Part shown: positions 17,333 to 27,562 of the stretch, one piece after another
Layout: the number at the start of each line of letters is the position of its first letter
Numbering within the stretch: position 1 is the stretch's first letter
Source of the DNA: JAJRVM01 sp963700515
GTDB taxonomy: Bacteria > Planctomycetota > Planctomycetia > Pirellulales > Pirellulaceae
Assembly: GCA_963700515.1 (NCBI GenBank)
Contig: CAVOXY010000030.1
Location: 1 to 64,000 of the forward strand
DNA length: 64,000 nt
Direction: 5' to 3'
Position numbers and translations under genes: made by a program
Notes under the pieces: model-generated
Databases searched by the model: none
The model's input: only the letters and a program-made list of their open reading frames with translations
Told to the model about the DNA's origin: nothing

Positions 17333-17746
17333 TTAACGCTTGGAGAACTGCGTACCCTTTCGAGCGCCATGCAGACCGTATTTCTTGCGTTCTTTCATGC
17401 GTGAGTCACGTGTCAACGTGCCGCCGTCGCGGAGGGCCGGGAATGATTCGCTGTCGTAGCTCACCATAGCTCGTGCGATACCCATCTTGCAGGCACCGGC
17501 CTGACCGGTGGTGCCGCCGCCACGCACGTTGATGATGACGTCGATGTTGTCGCGATGTCCCACCAATTCCAATGTCGCCGTGATCTGACGACGGTCCTGC
17601 TCGATGCAGAAATATTCTTCGAGCGGGCGTTTGTTGACGACAATGCGGCCCGTGCCGGAACGAATGCGAACACGCGCTACGGCCGACTTGCGGCGTCCCG
17701 TACCGAGGGCATCACCGTTAATTTTGTCTTTCTTGACTGCAACCAT
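17333..17746 (-). CDS. rpsI: Small ribosomal subunit protein S9
   Basis: 137 residues. S9 sits in the head of the 30S subunit and its basic tail reaches the P-site tRNA. The sequence shows GTGRRKSAVARVRI at residues about 15-28, the VNVRGGGTTGQAGA-like loop (here INVRGGGTTGQAGA), and the conserved end KERKKYGLHGARKGTQFSKR with the terminal arginine that contacts tRNA. It is 29 bases downstream of rplM, the standard rplM-rpsI operon. Confidence 0.97.
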   Translation of the reverse strand: MVAVKKDKINGDALGTGRRKSAVARVRIRSGTGRIVVNKRPLEEYFCIEQDRRQITATLELVGHRDNIDVIINVRGGGTTGQAGACKMGIARAMVSYDSESFPALRDGGTLTRDSRMKERKKYGLHGARKGTQFSKR

Positions 17747-17775
17747 GGTCTCGACGTTTTTTCTTCGTTAGAGAA

Positions 17776-18222
17776 CTACTTCTTGACGCCCAACTCGATC
17801 GGCTGCGGCTGCTGAGCCTGGTGCTCGTGGCTGGCCCCAGTGTAAACCTTCAACTTGGACAGCATTTTCGTGGCCAACTTATTCTTGGGAAGCATCCGCC
17901 GCACCGCTTCACGCAACAGCATTTCCGGCTTCTCTTGCCGTCGGCGAGCAGCGGTTTCCGTGCGCAGGCCCGTATAGCCCGTGTACCAGGTGTATGATTT
18001 CTGGGACCACTTGTTGCCCGTCAACACGATCTTCTCGGCGTTCGTGACGATGACGAAGTCGCCGGTGTCCACGTGAGGCGTGTAGGTCGGACGGTGCTTA
18101 CCCATCAAAATCACGGCAATATCGGACGCGAGCCGTCCCAAGATCTTGCCTTCGGCGTCCACGAGCCACCAGTTCTGCTGGACCTCGCCCGGTTTGGCCA
18201 TGTACGTCTTTGTGCCAGCCAA
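17776..18222 (-). CDS. rplM: Large ribosomal subunit protein L13 (TTG start)
   Basis: 148 residues. L13 is an early 50S assembly protein. Conserved parts are WWLVDAEGKILGRLAS, LMGKHRPTYTPHVDTGDFVIV, KSYTWYTGYTGL and the VRRMLPKNKL segment. The open frame starts with TTG at 18222; GGAGG lies 9 bases before it, whereas the next ATG at 18201 is too far from any ribosome binding site, so TTG is the likely start. The C-terminus adds about ten Q/P-rich residues. It precedes rpsI and has a good promoter upstream. Confidence 0.95.
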   Translation of the reverse strand: MAGTKTYMAKPGEVQQNWWLVDAEGKILGRLASDIAVILMGKHRPTYTPHVDTGDFVIVTNAEKIVLTGNKWSQKSYTWYTGYTGLRTETAARRRQEKPEMLLREAVRRMLPKNKLATKMLSKLKVYTGASHEHQAQQPQPIELGVKK

Positions 18223-18292
18223 CGTTGAAATCCTCCGCTGGGGGAACCGCGATCAGCCCGGTCGGTTCCCAACTCAAGTGCCAAAACGCACG

Positions 18293-18321
18293 ATTCTAGC
18301 GATTTCATCCCTTCCACACAA
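18293..18321 (-). promoter_or_regulatory. Sigma-70-type promoter of rplM-rpsI
   Basis: On the minus strand TTGTGT (18316-18321) and TAGAAT (18293-18298) are separated by 17 bases. Transcription would start about 60 bases before the rplM TTG. Confidence 0.6.
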
Positions 18322-18652
18322 GGGTCGGCTGGGCGTTCTGTTGTGCTCGCCGGTGGCTTTCGATGACGGACTGCGGAAGACGCGGATTCAGCGGGGAAGG
18401 CCAGCCACTCCCCCCCCGGCGCCGCTGGGCAGGGATTCTGGACGCGTTCCGTAGTCGGTTGCCAGTCAGGGGGCACCGCGGCCGTCTTGGCTGGCGAGTC
18501 GCGATGGCCGGCGGGCACCCTGTGCAACGGGCGAATATTCGCTATAAACCAGTCCTGGGGAATTCGAGAGAGGGTGCGTCGACGGTCTGGTCGGTCCCCT
18601 CGCACGCCTGTCGGTCGCCGACATTGTCTGGCTTGTATGAAGGTTTCTTGAC
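18322..18652. other. Divergent region upstream of pntA
   Basis: No gene. A perfect 12-base palindrome GCGAATATTCGC (18531-18542) abuts TATAAA (18543-18548), about 105 bases before pntA. The TATAAA could be a -10 element and the palindrome an operator, but I see no clear -35, so this is only a suggestion. Confidence 0.4.
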
Positions 18653-19914
18653 ATGAAGGTCGCAGTCCTCAAAGAGTCGTATCCCAACGAACGGCGCGTG
18701 GCCCTGATTCCGGCCAATGTCCCCCAACTCGCCAAGCTGGGCATGAAAGTATTGGTCGAGCAAGGGGCGGGGCTGTCGGCCGGTATTCCCGATCAGCACT
18801 ACTTCGACAAGGGGGCGAGCCTGATCGCGGACCGAGCGGAGTTGTTTGGTGCTGACATCTTGCTGCAGGTGCGGTGTTTCAGCGCGAATCGAGAGGCCGG
18901 CAAGGCAGACCTGCCGTGGCTCAGCGACAAGACGGTCGTGGTGGGGATGTGTGACCCGTTGGGAGCCCCGGCCGCGATCGCCGAAATGGCTCAGACCAGG
19001 GCGACCGTTTTTGCCTTGGAAATGATCCCCCGGATCACGCGGGCTCAGACGATGGATGTGCTGTCTTCGCAGGCGACGGTCGCGGGTTACCGTGCGGTCT
19101 TGTTGGCGGCCGGCGACCTGCCGAAGATGTTCCCCATGATGATGACCGCGGCCGGGACGTTGGCGGCCGCCCGAGTGTTTGTGATTGGGGCGGGGGTGGC
19201 GGGGCTGCAAGCCATCGCCACCGCTCGCCGCATGGGAGCGGTGGTGCACGCCTACGATGTGCGGCCGGCCACGCGCGAGCAGGTGGAGAGTCTGGGAGGT
19301 AAGTTTGTCGCCCTGGAATTGGAGGCCGGGCAATCGGAGGACCAGGGGGGCTATGCCAAGTCGATGGGGGACGCGTTTTACGAGAAGCAGCGTCAATTGA
19401 TGACGTCCGTGGTGATTGAGAGCGACGTCGTGATCGCGACCGCCGCCATCCCCGGCCAGCCCTCTCCGCTGCTGATTACCGCGGCGGCGGTAGAGGGCAT
19501 GGCAGCCGGGCAGTGTGATTGTCGATCTGGCGGCGGAGCGAGGCGGCAACTGCGAGCTGAGTCAACCGGATGTGCGGGTGGTCGAGCACGGCGTGGTGAT
19601 CTATGGTCCCACCAATCTTTCCTCCGACATCCCTTACCATGCCAGCCAGATGTTCTCGAACAACATCACCAAGTTTCTGGTCAACATGGTCAAGGAGGGA
19701 CGGTTGAACTTGAATCTGGAAGACGAGATCATTCGCGATACGCTGGTTTGCCATCAGGGTGAGGTGACCAACGGGCGGGTTCGCAACCTGCTTGGTCTCC
19801 CTCGCCCGGGAGAATGACGCGGCCGGCGAGCCGGTGGGGAAAGTCGCTGCGGAGGATCCGCCGTCAGGCGAGGCCGAATCAGGTGACGACGCGCGGGAGG
19901 AGAATTCGAAATGA
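18653..19914 (+). CDS. pntAA: NAD(P) transhydrogenase subunit alpha, NAD-binding part (frameshifted)
   Basis: Soluble dI component of the proton-translocating transhydrogenase that reduces NADP+ with NADH. MKVAVLKESYPNERRVALIPANV is the classical start; VFVIGAGVAGLQAIATARRMGA (residues about 179-200) is the NAD Rossmann motif; GYAKSMGDAF and the QMFSNNITKF region follow. The frame breaks near 19511, where one extra C in GCCGGGCAGTGTG separates VEGMAAG from SVIVDLAAERGGN. After LLGLPRPGE the current frame stops at 19817, but a second indel in the adjacent CCGGG would open an acidic tail of about 34 codons to a TGA at 19912-19914, overlapping the next ATG as ATGA. The end coordinate therefore depends on that reading. 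Confidence 0.85.
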
Positions 19915-20483
19915 GCGGCAACAGATTCTATTGGGGTGGGTGCCCTCTGGGCCATGCTGGGACTGATCATGTTCCTCGGCGTGCCGCCGCACGGCGCGGC
20001 CGATGGACAAGGAGTGGCGACGAAGGAACCACGCCTCCTCGACTTTGCCGGCTGACAAGACCTTGGCCGGACGAAGTGGCTTCCCAGCCTGATCCTACCG
20101 ATGTGGCTTCTCCTTCCGATACGCCCGATCCCGCGGCCGAGGCGGTCGAGCCAGGGGAAGATCCCGGATCGGAAAGAGTCCCGGTCCCTCACGCCACGTA
20201 CAAGCGGCAGATGCTGCTTGCCAGCCTCACGATTTTTGCGTTGGCGATGTTCGTGGGGTTTGAAGTGATCACGAAGGTGCCGCCGACGCTGCACACACCC
20301 TTGATGTCGGGTTCGAACGCCATCAGCGGCATCACGGTTGTGGGGGCGTTGATTGTGGCGGGGCACGGGTCGGGGTGGTTCACTCCGCTGTTGGGGTGCG
20401 TGGCCGTTATTCTGGCGACCATCAACGTGGTTGGTGGCTTTCTGGTGACCCATCGCATGTTGGCCATGTTCAAGAAACGTTGA
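19911..20483 (+). CDS. pntAB: NAD(P) transhydrogenase subunit alpha 2, membrane part (probable frameshift)
   Basis: The last 95 residues are the recognisable dII segment: MLLASLTIFALAMFVGFEVITKV, then TPLMSGSNAISGITVVGALIVAG and LGCVAVILATINVVGGFLVTHRMLAMF, three or four membrane helices of the proton channel. The ATG at 19911 has GGGAGGAG 9 bases upstream. Between residues about 9 and 45 the frame gives unlikely arginine-rich sequence, while another frame from 19936 reads VGALWAMLGLIMFLGVPPHGAADG, a good signal or membrane helix; a pair of indels near 19935 and 20045 would restore it. A proline/aspartate-rich linker precedes the channel part. Confidence 0.75.
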   Translation: MSGNRFYWGGCPLGHAGTDHVPRRAAARRGRWTRSGDEGTTPPRLCRLTRPWPDEVASQPDPTDVASPSDTPDPAAEAVEPGEDPGSERVPVPHATYKRQMLLASLTIFALAMFVGFEVITKVPPTLHTPLMSGSNAISGITVVGALIVAGHGSGWFTPLLGCVAVILATINVVGGFLVTHRMLAMFKKR

Positions 20484-20506
20484 TTCGACCGGTAAGGGTT
20501 TTGGCC

Positions 20507-21892
20507 GTGGATACGCAAACAATTGTCAAGCTGGTCTACCTCCTCGCGGCGGTGCTGTTCATCTTCGGCTTGAAAGCCATGACGCACCCGCGAACCGCCG
20601 TGCGCGGGAACTTGCTGGGCGCCGCCGGCATGCTCCTGGCGATCGTCGCGGCGTTGGCTCGAGGTCACGGCCGGAGGCGGACAAGAGCTTCATCTACATC
20701 TCGCTGGGGGTCGTGATGGGCTCCGCCATCGGTGCCGTCTTGGCGTACCGCATCCAGTTGACCGCCATGCCGCAGCTCGTGGCGTTGTACAACGGCTTTG
20801 GCGGGCTGGCTTCCGTATTTGTGGCGGGGGGTGCCATGCTGCTGGATCCCCGAGATGACCACCGACTCGCTGGTCGCCACCGCCGCCTCCGGACTGATCG
20901 GGGCGGTGACGTTCTCGGGCAGTGTCGTGGCCTGGGGAAAACTGCAGGAGATCGACTTCTTCAAGAAGCCGATGCCGATTCCCTATCAGCAGCCGATCAA
21001 CGCGCTGGTGGCGGTCGTCGTGCTGTTATTGGGGGCCTTGGTCACGGCTGGCTACGGTTGGGTTTATATACCGCTCGCCCTGGTCTCGTTGGCGCTCGGT
21101 TTCCTGCTGGTGAATCCGATCGGTGGGGCGGACATGCCGGTGGTGATTGCCCTGCTCAATTCCTATTCGGGACTGGCCGCCGCGGCGACCGGTTTCGTGA
21201 TCGACAACTACGTGTTGATTATTGCCGGTTCGTTGGTCGGCGCGTCGGGGATCATCTTGACCAGCATCATGTGCAAGGCGATGAATCGTTCGTTGTTCAA
21301 CGTGTTGTTCGGCGTCATGGAGGCCGGTACGTCCGCTGGGAATGTCGACGAGATCTACGCCAACGTGCGCAGCACCAGCCCGGAAGATGTCGCGATGATT
21401 CTCGATGGCGCTCAGCGCGTCGTCTTCGTGCCTGGCTACGGTCTGGCGGTGGCCCAAGCGCAGCACGCGGTGCGCAACCTGGCCAAGTTGCTGGAGGCTC
21501 GTGGGGTCACGGTCGAATATGCGATTCACCCGGTGGCGGGACGCATGCCAGGGCACATGAATGTGCTGTTGGCCGAAGCGGATGTGCCCTACGATCAATT
21601 GAAGGAAATGGACGAAATCAATCCGACCATGGATACGGTCGATGTGGCGATCGTGATCGGGGCCAACGACGTGGTGAATCCGGTGGCACGGACCGATCCC
21701 AAGAGTCCGATTGCCGGCATGCCGATTATCGATGTCGACAAAGCGCGGACCGTGATCGTCATCAAGCGGAGTCTCAGCCCTGGATTCGCCGGGATCCCCA
21801 ATCCGCTGTTCGCCGCCGATAACGCACTCATGTTGTTCGGGGACGGCCAGAAGGCTGTCCTCGATATCATCTCAGCTGTCAAGGAAATGTAG
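20507..21892 (+). CDS. pntB: NAD(P) transhydrogenase subunit beta (two frameshifts)
   Basis: Joined translation is about 460 residues. The membrane dII part gives VKLVYLLAAVLFIFGLKAM at the start, YISLGVVMGSAIGAVLAYRIQLTAMPQLVALYNGFGG, and further helices to about 21280. The NADP-binding dIII domain follows with VVFVPGYGLAVAQAQHAV, HPVAGRMPGHMNVLLAEADVPYD, GANDVVNPVA and the C-terminal MLFGDGQKAV, all hallmark motifs. Breaks lie near 20665 and 20850. The GTG at 20507 has AAGGG about 8 bases upstream and is 23 bases after pntAB. The three pnt genes form one operon supplying NADPH. Confidence 0.9.
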
Positions 21893-21998
21893 CGTGGCCA
21901 TGGCCCTGGGGTCGCTGCGCTCGGTGGACCACCACGCGCGAGTGGCCGTAGCGGGGCAGTTGTGGCGTGCGGTCAAGCGAAAGCCGTCACCGGTCGAA

Positions 21999-22838
21999 TC
22001 ATTCCAGTAATCCGGCAAATCGCGTGCCTGCCAGTGTTTCGTTGACTTCACTATAGTTGCGGATCAATTGCTGCTGGTTGGTGGGATTGATTTTGACCAA
22101 GCTGGATGTCAAGGAGAGATTCTCGCGGACTTGCAGGAAGTTAAGTACCGGCTGCAATGCCGCTCGATCGGCGACCAGATCTTCGTAAAATACCTCGCGA
22201 TAGGGTATTCCCGCGGTTGAGAAGAAATGGGATGCGGCGCTGACTTCTGCCTCACGCTGCTCAAGCCGATCGAGCAGGGTGAAAGTGTCCAGTTCGATCT
22301 GCAGGTCGTCGACCTGGGCGCCGGTCTTCGCATGGGCAACTCCCCGGGCTAACATCGTCTCTTCCGAGAGCAGAGCATTCAAGTGATTACCTCGGATGAG
22401 GTGAATGATGGACACGCTGCGGACACTGAGATAGGTCAACAATCCCAATAACGAGGCCGCTTGGTTGTACATCAACTTGAATCCTACAGCGGCAAGTCCG
22501 GGTCGCGGACGAAACACCTCCGTGTCCAAGTATTGGAAATACAAACGCAGTTTGGCCCGTCGGCCGCGAGACCGGTGGTGCGCCGCATACGATTTCCAGA
22601 ACAGAATGTCACGGTGACGGCCGACGCGGGGCCGCCCGTAACCGACGGAATGGAACAGCTCGGAATAGACTCGGACTTGGGGATGGCTGTCGAGCAACTC
22701 CATCAGCCAAGTCGAGCCGCTGCGCTGCTTACTGAGCAACACAAAGGGCTGCGACTGATCGTCTTCCTGGGGAAGACGCCGGGCCGCCAGTTTGGCCAGC
22801 CAGAGCTGCAGCTGAGCGCGCGTTGATATTAATCCCAT
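21999..22838 (-). CDS. Sulfotransferase family protein
   Basis: 279 residues. The P-loop-like 5'-phosphosulfate binding motif LLSKQRSGSTWLMELLDSHP lies at residues about 33-52, typical of PAPS-dependent sulfotransferases that sulfate carbohydrates or other acceptors. A 3'-phosphate-binding region is plausible around the HLIRGNHLNALLS segment (about 144-156), which matches the R-x-P/N-x-x-x-S pattern. The acceptor is unknown. It stands alone between the pnt operon (convergent) and the DUF255 gene (same strand). Confidence 0.8.
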   Translation of the reverse strand: MGLISTRAQLQLWLAKLAARRLPQEDDQSQPFVLLSKQRSGSTWLMELLDSHPQVRVYSELFHSVGYGRPRVGRHRDILFWKSYAAHHRSRGRRAKLRLYFQYLDTEVFRPRPGLAAVGFKLMYNQAASLLGLLTYLSVRSVSIIHLIRGNHLNALLSEETMLARGVAHAKTGAQVDDLQIELDTFTLLDRLEQREAEVSAASHFFSTAGIPYREVFYEDLVADRAALQPVLNFLQVRENLSLTSSLVKINPTNQQQLIRNYSEVNETLAGTRFAGLLE

Positions 22839-22953
22839 TGATCCGACCTAACAGGCGTGAGCGGCCTGATTGACGCCACATCCATGAAACCCGCGGGATA
22901 TGCAGAAGTTTCGACATCCCACCGGCATTTGCGTCTGCAGGGCCGATTGGCCA

Positions 22954-25037
22954 CTAACGCTCTGCTAATTCCTGCCAGCAGGCCAGGATTTGCGGTTCTC
23001 CCACGAGTGGCTCTTGGCACGCAAATCCTTCGCAGACGTAGGCTGTTGGCTGTCCTTGACGTGCCGATTTTCCGGCAAAGAGCGGAGCGAGTTGAGAAGC
23101 ACGCTGGCTGCTATCGCCGGCGAGGCGAAATGCCACGACGCGACGTGGAATAAAGGCCGTCCGCAGCGATTCCAGAATGCGCCCGGTGGCTTCGTCCTGC
23201 GCGGGGGCGATCAGGGCAATCTCCCACGTCGGGCCCCAGAGGAGATCCGCCGCCACAAGCAGCTGGCTCACAGCCTCCGGGACCTGCTGCATGAGCGATT
23301 CGGCTGCTTGCAGTGTATTCACAGCAGCCTGCAGCAGGTCGCCGCGTCCCGTCAATTTACCTAACCTGATGAAAGCCGTGGCCGTCATGGCATTACTGCT
23401 TGGCACACTGGCGTCGGTCCATTCCTTCGTGCGGGCGACCAGTTTTTCGTGGTCATCCGCCGTGAAATGAAATCCGCCGTGATCCTGATCCTGGAAATGT
23501 GCCAGCAGGATATCGCTCAGACCGATCGCATCCTCGATCCACCGCTCGTCGAAATCCGCTTCGTAGAGGGTGACGAGTGCGTTGATCAGGTTGGCATAGT
23601 CATCCAGATAGGCATTCAATTTCGCCTGGCCACGACGCCAGCAGTGCCAGAGTCGTCCGTCCTCGCGACGCAGGGCGGTGAGCAGGAAGTGAGCCGCCCG
23701 TTGAGCCGCCGCCAGGTAGTCGGTTCGCTGCAGCACACCCGCCGCGCGTGCCAGAGTGTGGATCATCAAGCCATTCCAGCTGACAAGGATCTTGTCGTCC
23801 TTGCCGGGACGAATCCGAGTGCCGCGACGTTGCCGAAGCTTCTCGCGCGATGCCGCCAGTTCGTGCCGCAATTCGGCCGGATCGATACTCCACTGGGCGG
23901 CCGCTTGCTCGACGGGCGCGGCAGATGCAGGATATTCTTTCCTTCGAAGTTGCCTTCCGGCAGAACACCATAAACGTTGCAGAAGTGTCCCCCCGCGTGA
24001 CGACCGAGTTCTTGCATCACCTCGTGCACGGTCCAGACGTAGAACCTCCCCTCCTCGCCTTCACTGTCGGCATCTTCCGTGCAGTGAAATCCGCCTGCTT
24101 GATCGACCATGTTGCGCAAGATGTAGTCGAGCGTTTCGAGTACGGTCTGCCGGTACCGTGGATTCTTGCTCACCAGATACCCGTCAAGATAGGCATCCGC
24201 CAGGAGCGCATTGTCGTAAAGCATTTTTTCAAAGTGAGGTACCAGCCATCGATCATCCACCGAGTAGCGTGCGAATCCGCCCCCCAGGTGATCGTACATG
24301 CCTCCGGCGGCCATTCTGTCGAGCGTCAAAGAGACCATGTCCAACCATTGGGGGTCGTGATCGCGGTGCCAGGTGCGTAGCAGCAGCTGCAGTTCGATGG
24401 GCCGGGGGAATTTCGGCGCTCCGCCGAAACCGCCGTGTACGGCATCGAAAGATTCTGCCAGCCGTGCTGTCGCCGTGCGAAACAGTTGTGCGGACGGCAT
24501 CCAGGGCTCAGACGTGGCGGTTCGCTCTCTTGCCTCGTGACGCTCACTCGCCACGGCGGCCGTCAACTGCGCAGCTTGCTGGACAGCCATGCCGCGGCGA
24601 TTGGTCCAGGCATCGACGACCGCCAGCAACACTTCATCGAAACCGGGCATCCCCATGCGCGCGGTAGGTGGCCAATAGGTGCCTCCATAAAACGGCTGCA
24701 AATCAGGTGTCAAAAAGGCACTCAGTGGCCATCCTCCGCGCCCCGTAATCAACTGCACGGCCTGCATGTAGATGTGATCCAGATCGGGACGCTCTTCGCG
24801 ATCCACCTTAATGCAGATGAACTGCTGATTCAGTAAGGCGGCGATCTGCTCGTTTTCGAAGCTTTCATGCTCCATGACGTGGCACCAGTGGCAGGCCGAA
24901 TAGCCGATGGAGAGAAAGATCGGTCTGTCCTCCGCCTTGGCTCGCTCCAAGGCTTCTGCCCCCCAGGGATACCAGTCGACGGGATTGTGTTGGTGTTGCA
25001 GCAAGTACGGACTGGTCTCTTGCGACAAGTGGTTCAT
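22954..25037 (-). CDS. Thioredoxin-like DUF255 (YyaL/SSP411) protein (one frameshift)
   Basis: Joined translation is about 690 residues, the family size. The N-terminal DUF255 thioredoxin-fold domain has NHLSQETSPYLLQH-x-NPVDWYPWG, a CHWC redox pair in SACHWCHVMEHESF (residues about 47-60) and GGWPLSAFLTPD; the rest is an (alpha/alpha) barrel related to glucosaminidase/N-acylglucosamine epimerase folds, with GGFARYSVDDRWLVPHFEKMLYDNA. The frame breaks at about 23914-23916: one missing base in a GGG run separates NILHLPRP from VEQAAAQWSIDPAEL. The function in bacteria is not established. It starts 20 bases after the panB stop. Confidence 0.85.
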
Positions 25038-25057
25038 GAAAAGTCTCGACCTTCCCG

Positions 25058-25858
25058 CTAGGACAGCGTTTCATCCGAACCGGGAAAAGAGCCGTCTGCC
25101 ACGTCGCGGCAGTACCGACGGACGGCGTCCTTCACGATGCTACCCACGTCGGCGTACTGCCGCACAAAACGCGGTACATATCCGCTGGTCATGCCGAGTA
25201 AATCGTGCATGACCAGCACCTGTCCATCGCACTGATGGCCGGCGCCAATTCCGATCGTGGGAATTTTCAACGTGGCCGTGATCTGGCCGGCGATGTCCGA
25301 TGGAATGCATTCGAGCACAATTGCAAACGCACCGGCCAGTTCAGCCGCCTGGGCATCGGCCAGCAGTTTGGCCGCGTCACGCTGCATCTTGTATCCGCCC
25401 ATCTGATGCACCGTTTGTGGGCGCAGGCCAACGTGTCCCATGACCGGTATGCCAGCCCCAACCAGCGCCGCGATCGTCTCGGCCTGCTCCACCCCTCCCT
25501 CCAGCTTGACGGCCTGGCAACGTGTCTCCTGCAGGATCCGCGCGGCGTTGGCAATCGCGGTGCTGCGCGAGATGTGGACACTGGGAAAGGGCATGTCCGC
25601 CACGACCAGCGCATTTTGCACCGCCCGCCCGACGATCTCCGTGTGGTAGATGATCTGGTCGAGCGTGACGTGCAGCGTGTTCTCGTGGCCTTGCACCACC
25701 ATCGACAGGCTATCGCCGACCAGTATCGCATCGACTCCCGCTTCATCGAGCAGGGCAGCGAAGGGAAAATCGTAGGCTGTCAACATGCTGATCTTGCGTC
25801 CCGAGTCTTTCAGGGACGTGAATTTCGGGACCGTTATTCGCTGAGGCTTACCGGCCAT
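25058..25858 (-). CDS. panB: 3-methyl-2-oxobutanoate hydroxymethyltransferase
   Basis: 266 residues, standard length. It transfers a hydroxymethyl group from methylene-tetrahydrofolate to 2-oxoisovalerate to make ketopantoate, the first step of pantothenate synthesis. Visible motifs: SMLTAYDFPFAALLDEAGVD, LVGDSLSMVVQGHENT (metal-binding aspartate), MPFPSV, VKLEGG, GHVGLRPQ, LECIPSDIAGQITATLKIPTIGIGAG and QVLVMHDLLGM. The active-site glutamate lies in ECIP. panC and panD are not nearby; coaX, the next enzyme class in CoA synthesis, is 9 kb away on the same strand. Confidence 0.97.
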   Translation of the reverse strand: MAGKPQRITVPKFTSLKDSGRKISMLTAYDFPFAALLDEAGVDAILVGDSLSMVVQGHENTLHVTLDQIIYHTEIVGRAVQNALVVADMPFPSVHISRSTAIANAARILQETRCQAVKLEGGVEQAETIAALVGAGIPVMGHVGLRPQTVHQMGGYKMQRDAAKLLADAQAAELAGAFAIVLECIPSDIAGQITATLKIPTIGIGAGHQCDGQVLVMHDLLGMTSGYVPRFVRQYADVGSIVKDAVRRYCRDVADGSFPGSDETLS

Positions 25859-26511
25859 GTGAACCGCTCACTGCTAGTAGGGAACAAGGTCTTTACCCCA
25901 AGTGCAAGCCTTCCCGCCCCTGCCAAATTGATCCGACGCCGGAAATGCCTGTCGTTTTGCCAGGACACACCGGATGTGAATTCCGAACTCTTTCCGATGC
26001 GAAGCGAATCCAAAAAGACGGCTTCACCGGCTACAGGGAACGCGTGACTTGCAGTTTGAGGTTTCCATAACCACCGCATTGTTACGGCCAACAGTGAAAG
26101 TGACAACCTGCAGTGTGGCAATTGCCCAGCTTGATCGGCAGGCGCCAGGCGAATCTGCCGCGGCCCACCGTCGGCAGGCCCGACCCCAGTGTTGTCGGAG
26201 ACGCTGTCGAGCCACCGACACAGCATGCCCCCCCATCTGCTAAGTTCGCCCGACGCGGTCGGGCCAAATCGAGCCGCTGGCCACCGAAACAAAACTCCCG
26301 ACTTCATGGCTTTTTGCCGCCTGGACCAGTATGCTGACGGAGGTGGCGTCACAGTGGATGTCTCTTTCTACATCGGGCACGGCAGGTTGCGGTCGCGACA
26401 AACGGGAGCGTACCGGATGTTGATGTTTGCCTGCTGTCGATGGCCCTGCCACCATCGGTAGGGCCCCTGGGTGTCGTCGAGTGAGTTGGTGATTTTGCGG
26501 AGCACGTTGCG
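25859..26511. other. Intergenic region upstream of panB
   Basis: About 650 bases between panB (-) and the secreted protein gene (+). Several open frames on both strands have biased, arginine- and serine-rich translations with no domain. I see no RNA gene and no supported promoter. Confidence 0.4.
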
Positions 26512-27334
26512 ATGCGTACATTCTATCGCGTGGTCATTCTGTTGCTGGCCGTATCGCTTGGCGCTCCTGTCGGCGCACGGTCAAGGGCGCGGTCAAGGGC
26601 GCGGTCAGGGGCTGCCGGTGGAAACGCTCCGCACAACGGCGACGGTCAAAGGGGTCTCCCCGCGGGTATTGCAGGTGGTTGCCGAGGACGGTAAGCAGTG
26701 GCTGGTGTCGGTACCCGCCGAATATGAGAACATCGTGTTTCAGGCCACCGCCACACCGGATTGGCTGCGCCCGGGCATGACGGTGCGTTTTCATGCCACC
26801 GTGACGATCGAAAAGCGAAAGAAAGAGATCACGCTCAAGGAGCCGATCACGGCGTTGACGGTCGCCACCGTGCGCCCGAATGTCGGGATGGGCATCTTTC
26901 CCGAAAACGAGAACGATCAGCGCAATGATCTGTTCGGCGGTGGACAGGCTGAGGCGAAGAAGAAGCGAGCCAGCAGCGAACCGGTCGAAACCCCCTGCCT
27001 GATCATCGGCCGGCTAATCGAAAACAAAGACGGTAAGTTGCGCATCGCCGCCGGACGCATGGTCAAGGCCGAGTTGTCGGACACCGCCGAGGTGTCGGTG
27101 GAGCTGCACGACGTTATGTGGGTGCGGCCCGACGACAAAGCGGAGATCATTGCCCGTTACTTTCCCGCCCGCATGGGCCAGGCGGAAGGCCAGCAGATGA
27201 CCATCACGGCCGCCACTCCGTTGACCGGAAAAGAAGGAGCGGAAAAGAATCACCGTCGAGCAAACCGTGGTCAAAAGGCGGACGAAGCGGCGTCTGAGAA
27301 AGGGAATGACAAAGGAAAAGACAAAGATGACTAG
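26512..27334 (+). CDS. Secreted protein of unknown function (probable frameshift)
   Basis: The ATG at 26512 opens MRTFYRVVILLLAVSLGA, a clear signal peptide, but its frame soon turns into serine/arginine repeats. A neighbouring frame continues with LLSAHGQGRGQGRGQGLPVETL and then a sensible protein to 27334 (about 255 residues). One indel near 26560-26575, close to three copies of a 12-base GGTCAAGGGCGC repeat, would join them. The mature part is beta-rich with two similar segments, VKGVSPRVLQVVAEDGKQWLVSV and GRLIENKDGKLRIAAGRM, suggesting a duplicated OB-like unit, and ends in a highly charged K/D/E tail. I recognise no family. Confidence 0.6.
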
Positions 27335-27430
27335 TCTGCGGCTGTCCACGAAGTCGCTTGGCGACCGACTATCGACTCGGAAGTGGCGTCTCACTCGGCG
27401 GTATCTAGACGCCCTGGGGTCATGTTCGTA

Positions 27431-27501
27431 GGACGGGATCCTATCCCGTCCATGCTCGCACATCGGATCGCGAGCTAGTTTGATGGTGGCCGCTGGCCAC
27501 C
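27431..27501. repeat. Two perfect hairpins between convergent genes
   Basis: GGACGGGAT-CCT-ATCCCGTCC (27431-27451) is a 9-bp perfect stem, and GGTGGCC-GCT-GGCCACC (27485-27501) a 7-bp perfect stem. They lie between the ends of convergent genes at 27334 (+) and 27563 (-), so they may terminate or protect both transcripts, though neither has a long T-run. Confidence 0.6.
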
Positions 27502-27562
27502 TCAAATTTCTATTGTGTAGGATGCGCGGAGGGTGCGCATGTTTGTGACGCCGATTGCTCGA

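Noticed and set aside
25834..26352. 172-codon frame upstream of panB on the minus strand
   Set aside because: Overlaps the panB start, composition biased, no homology.
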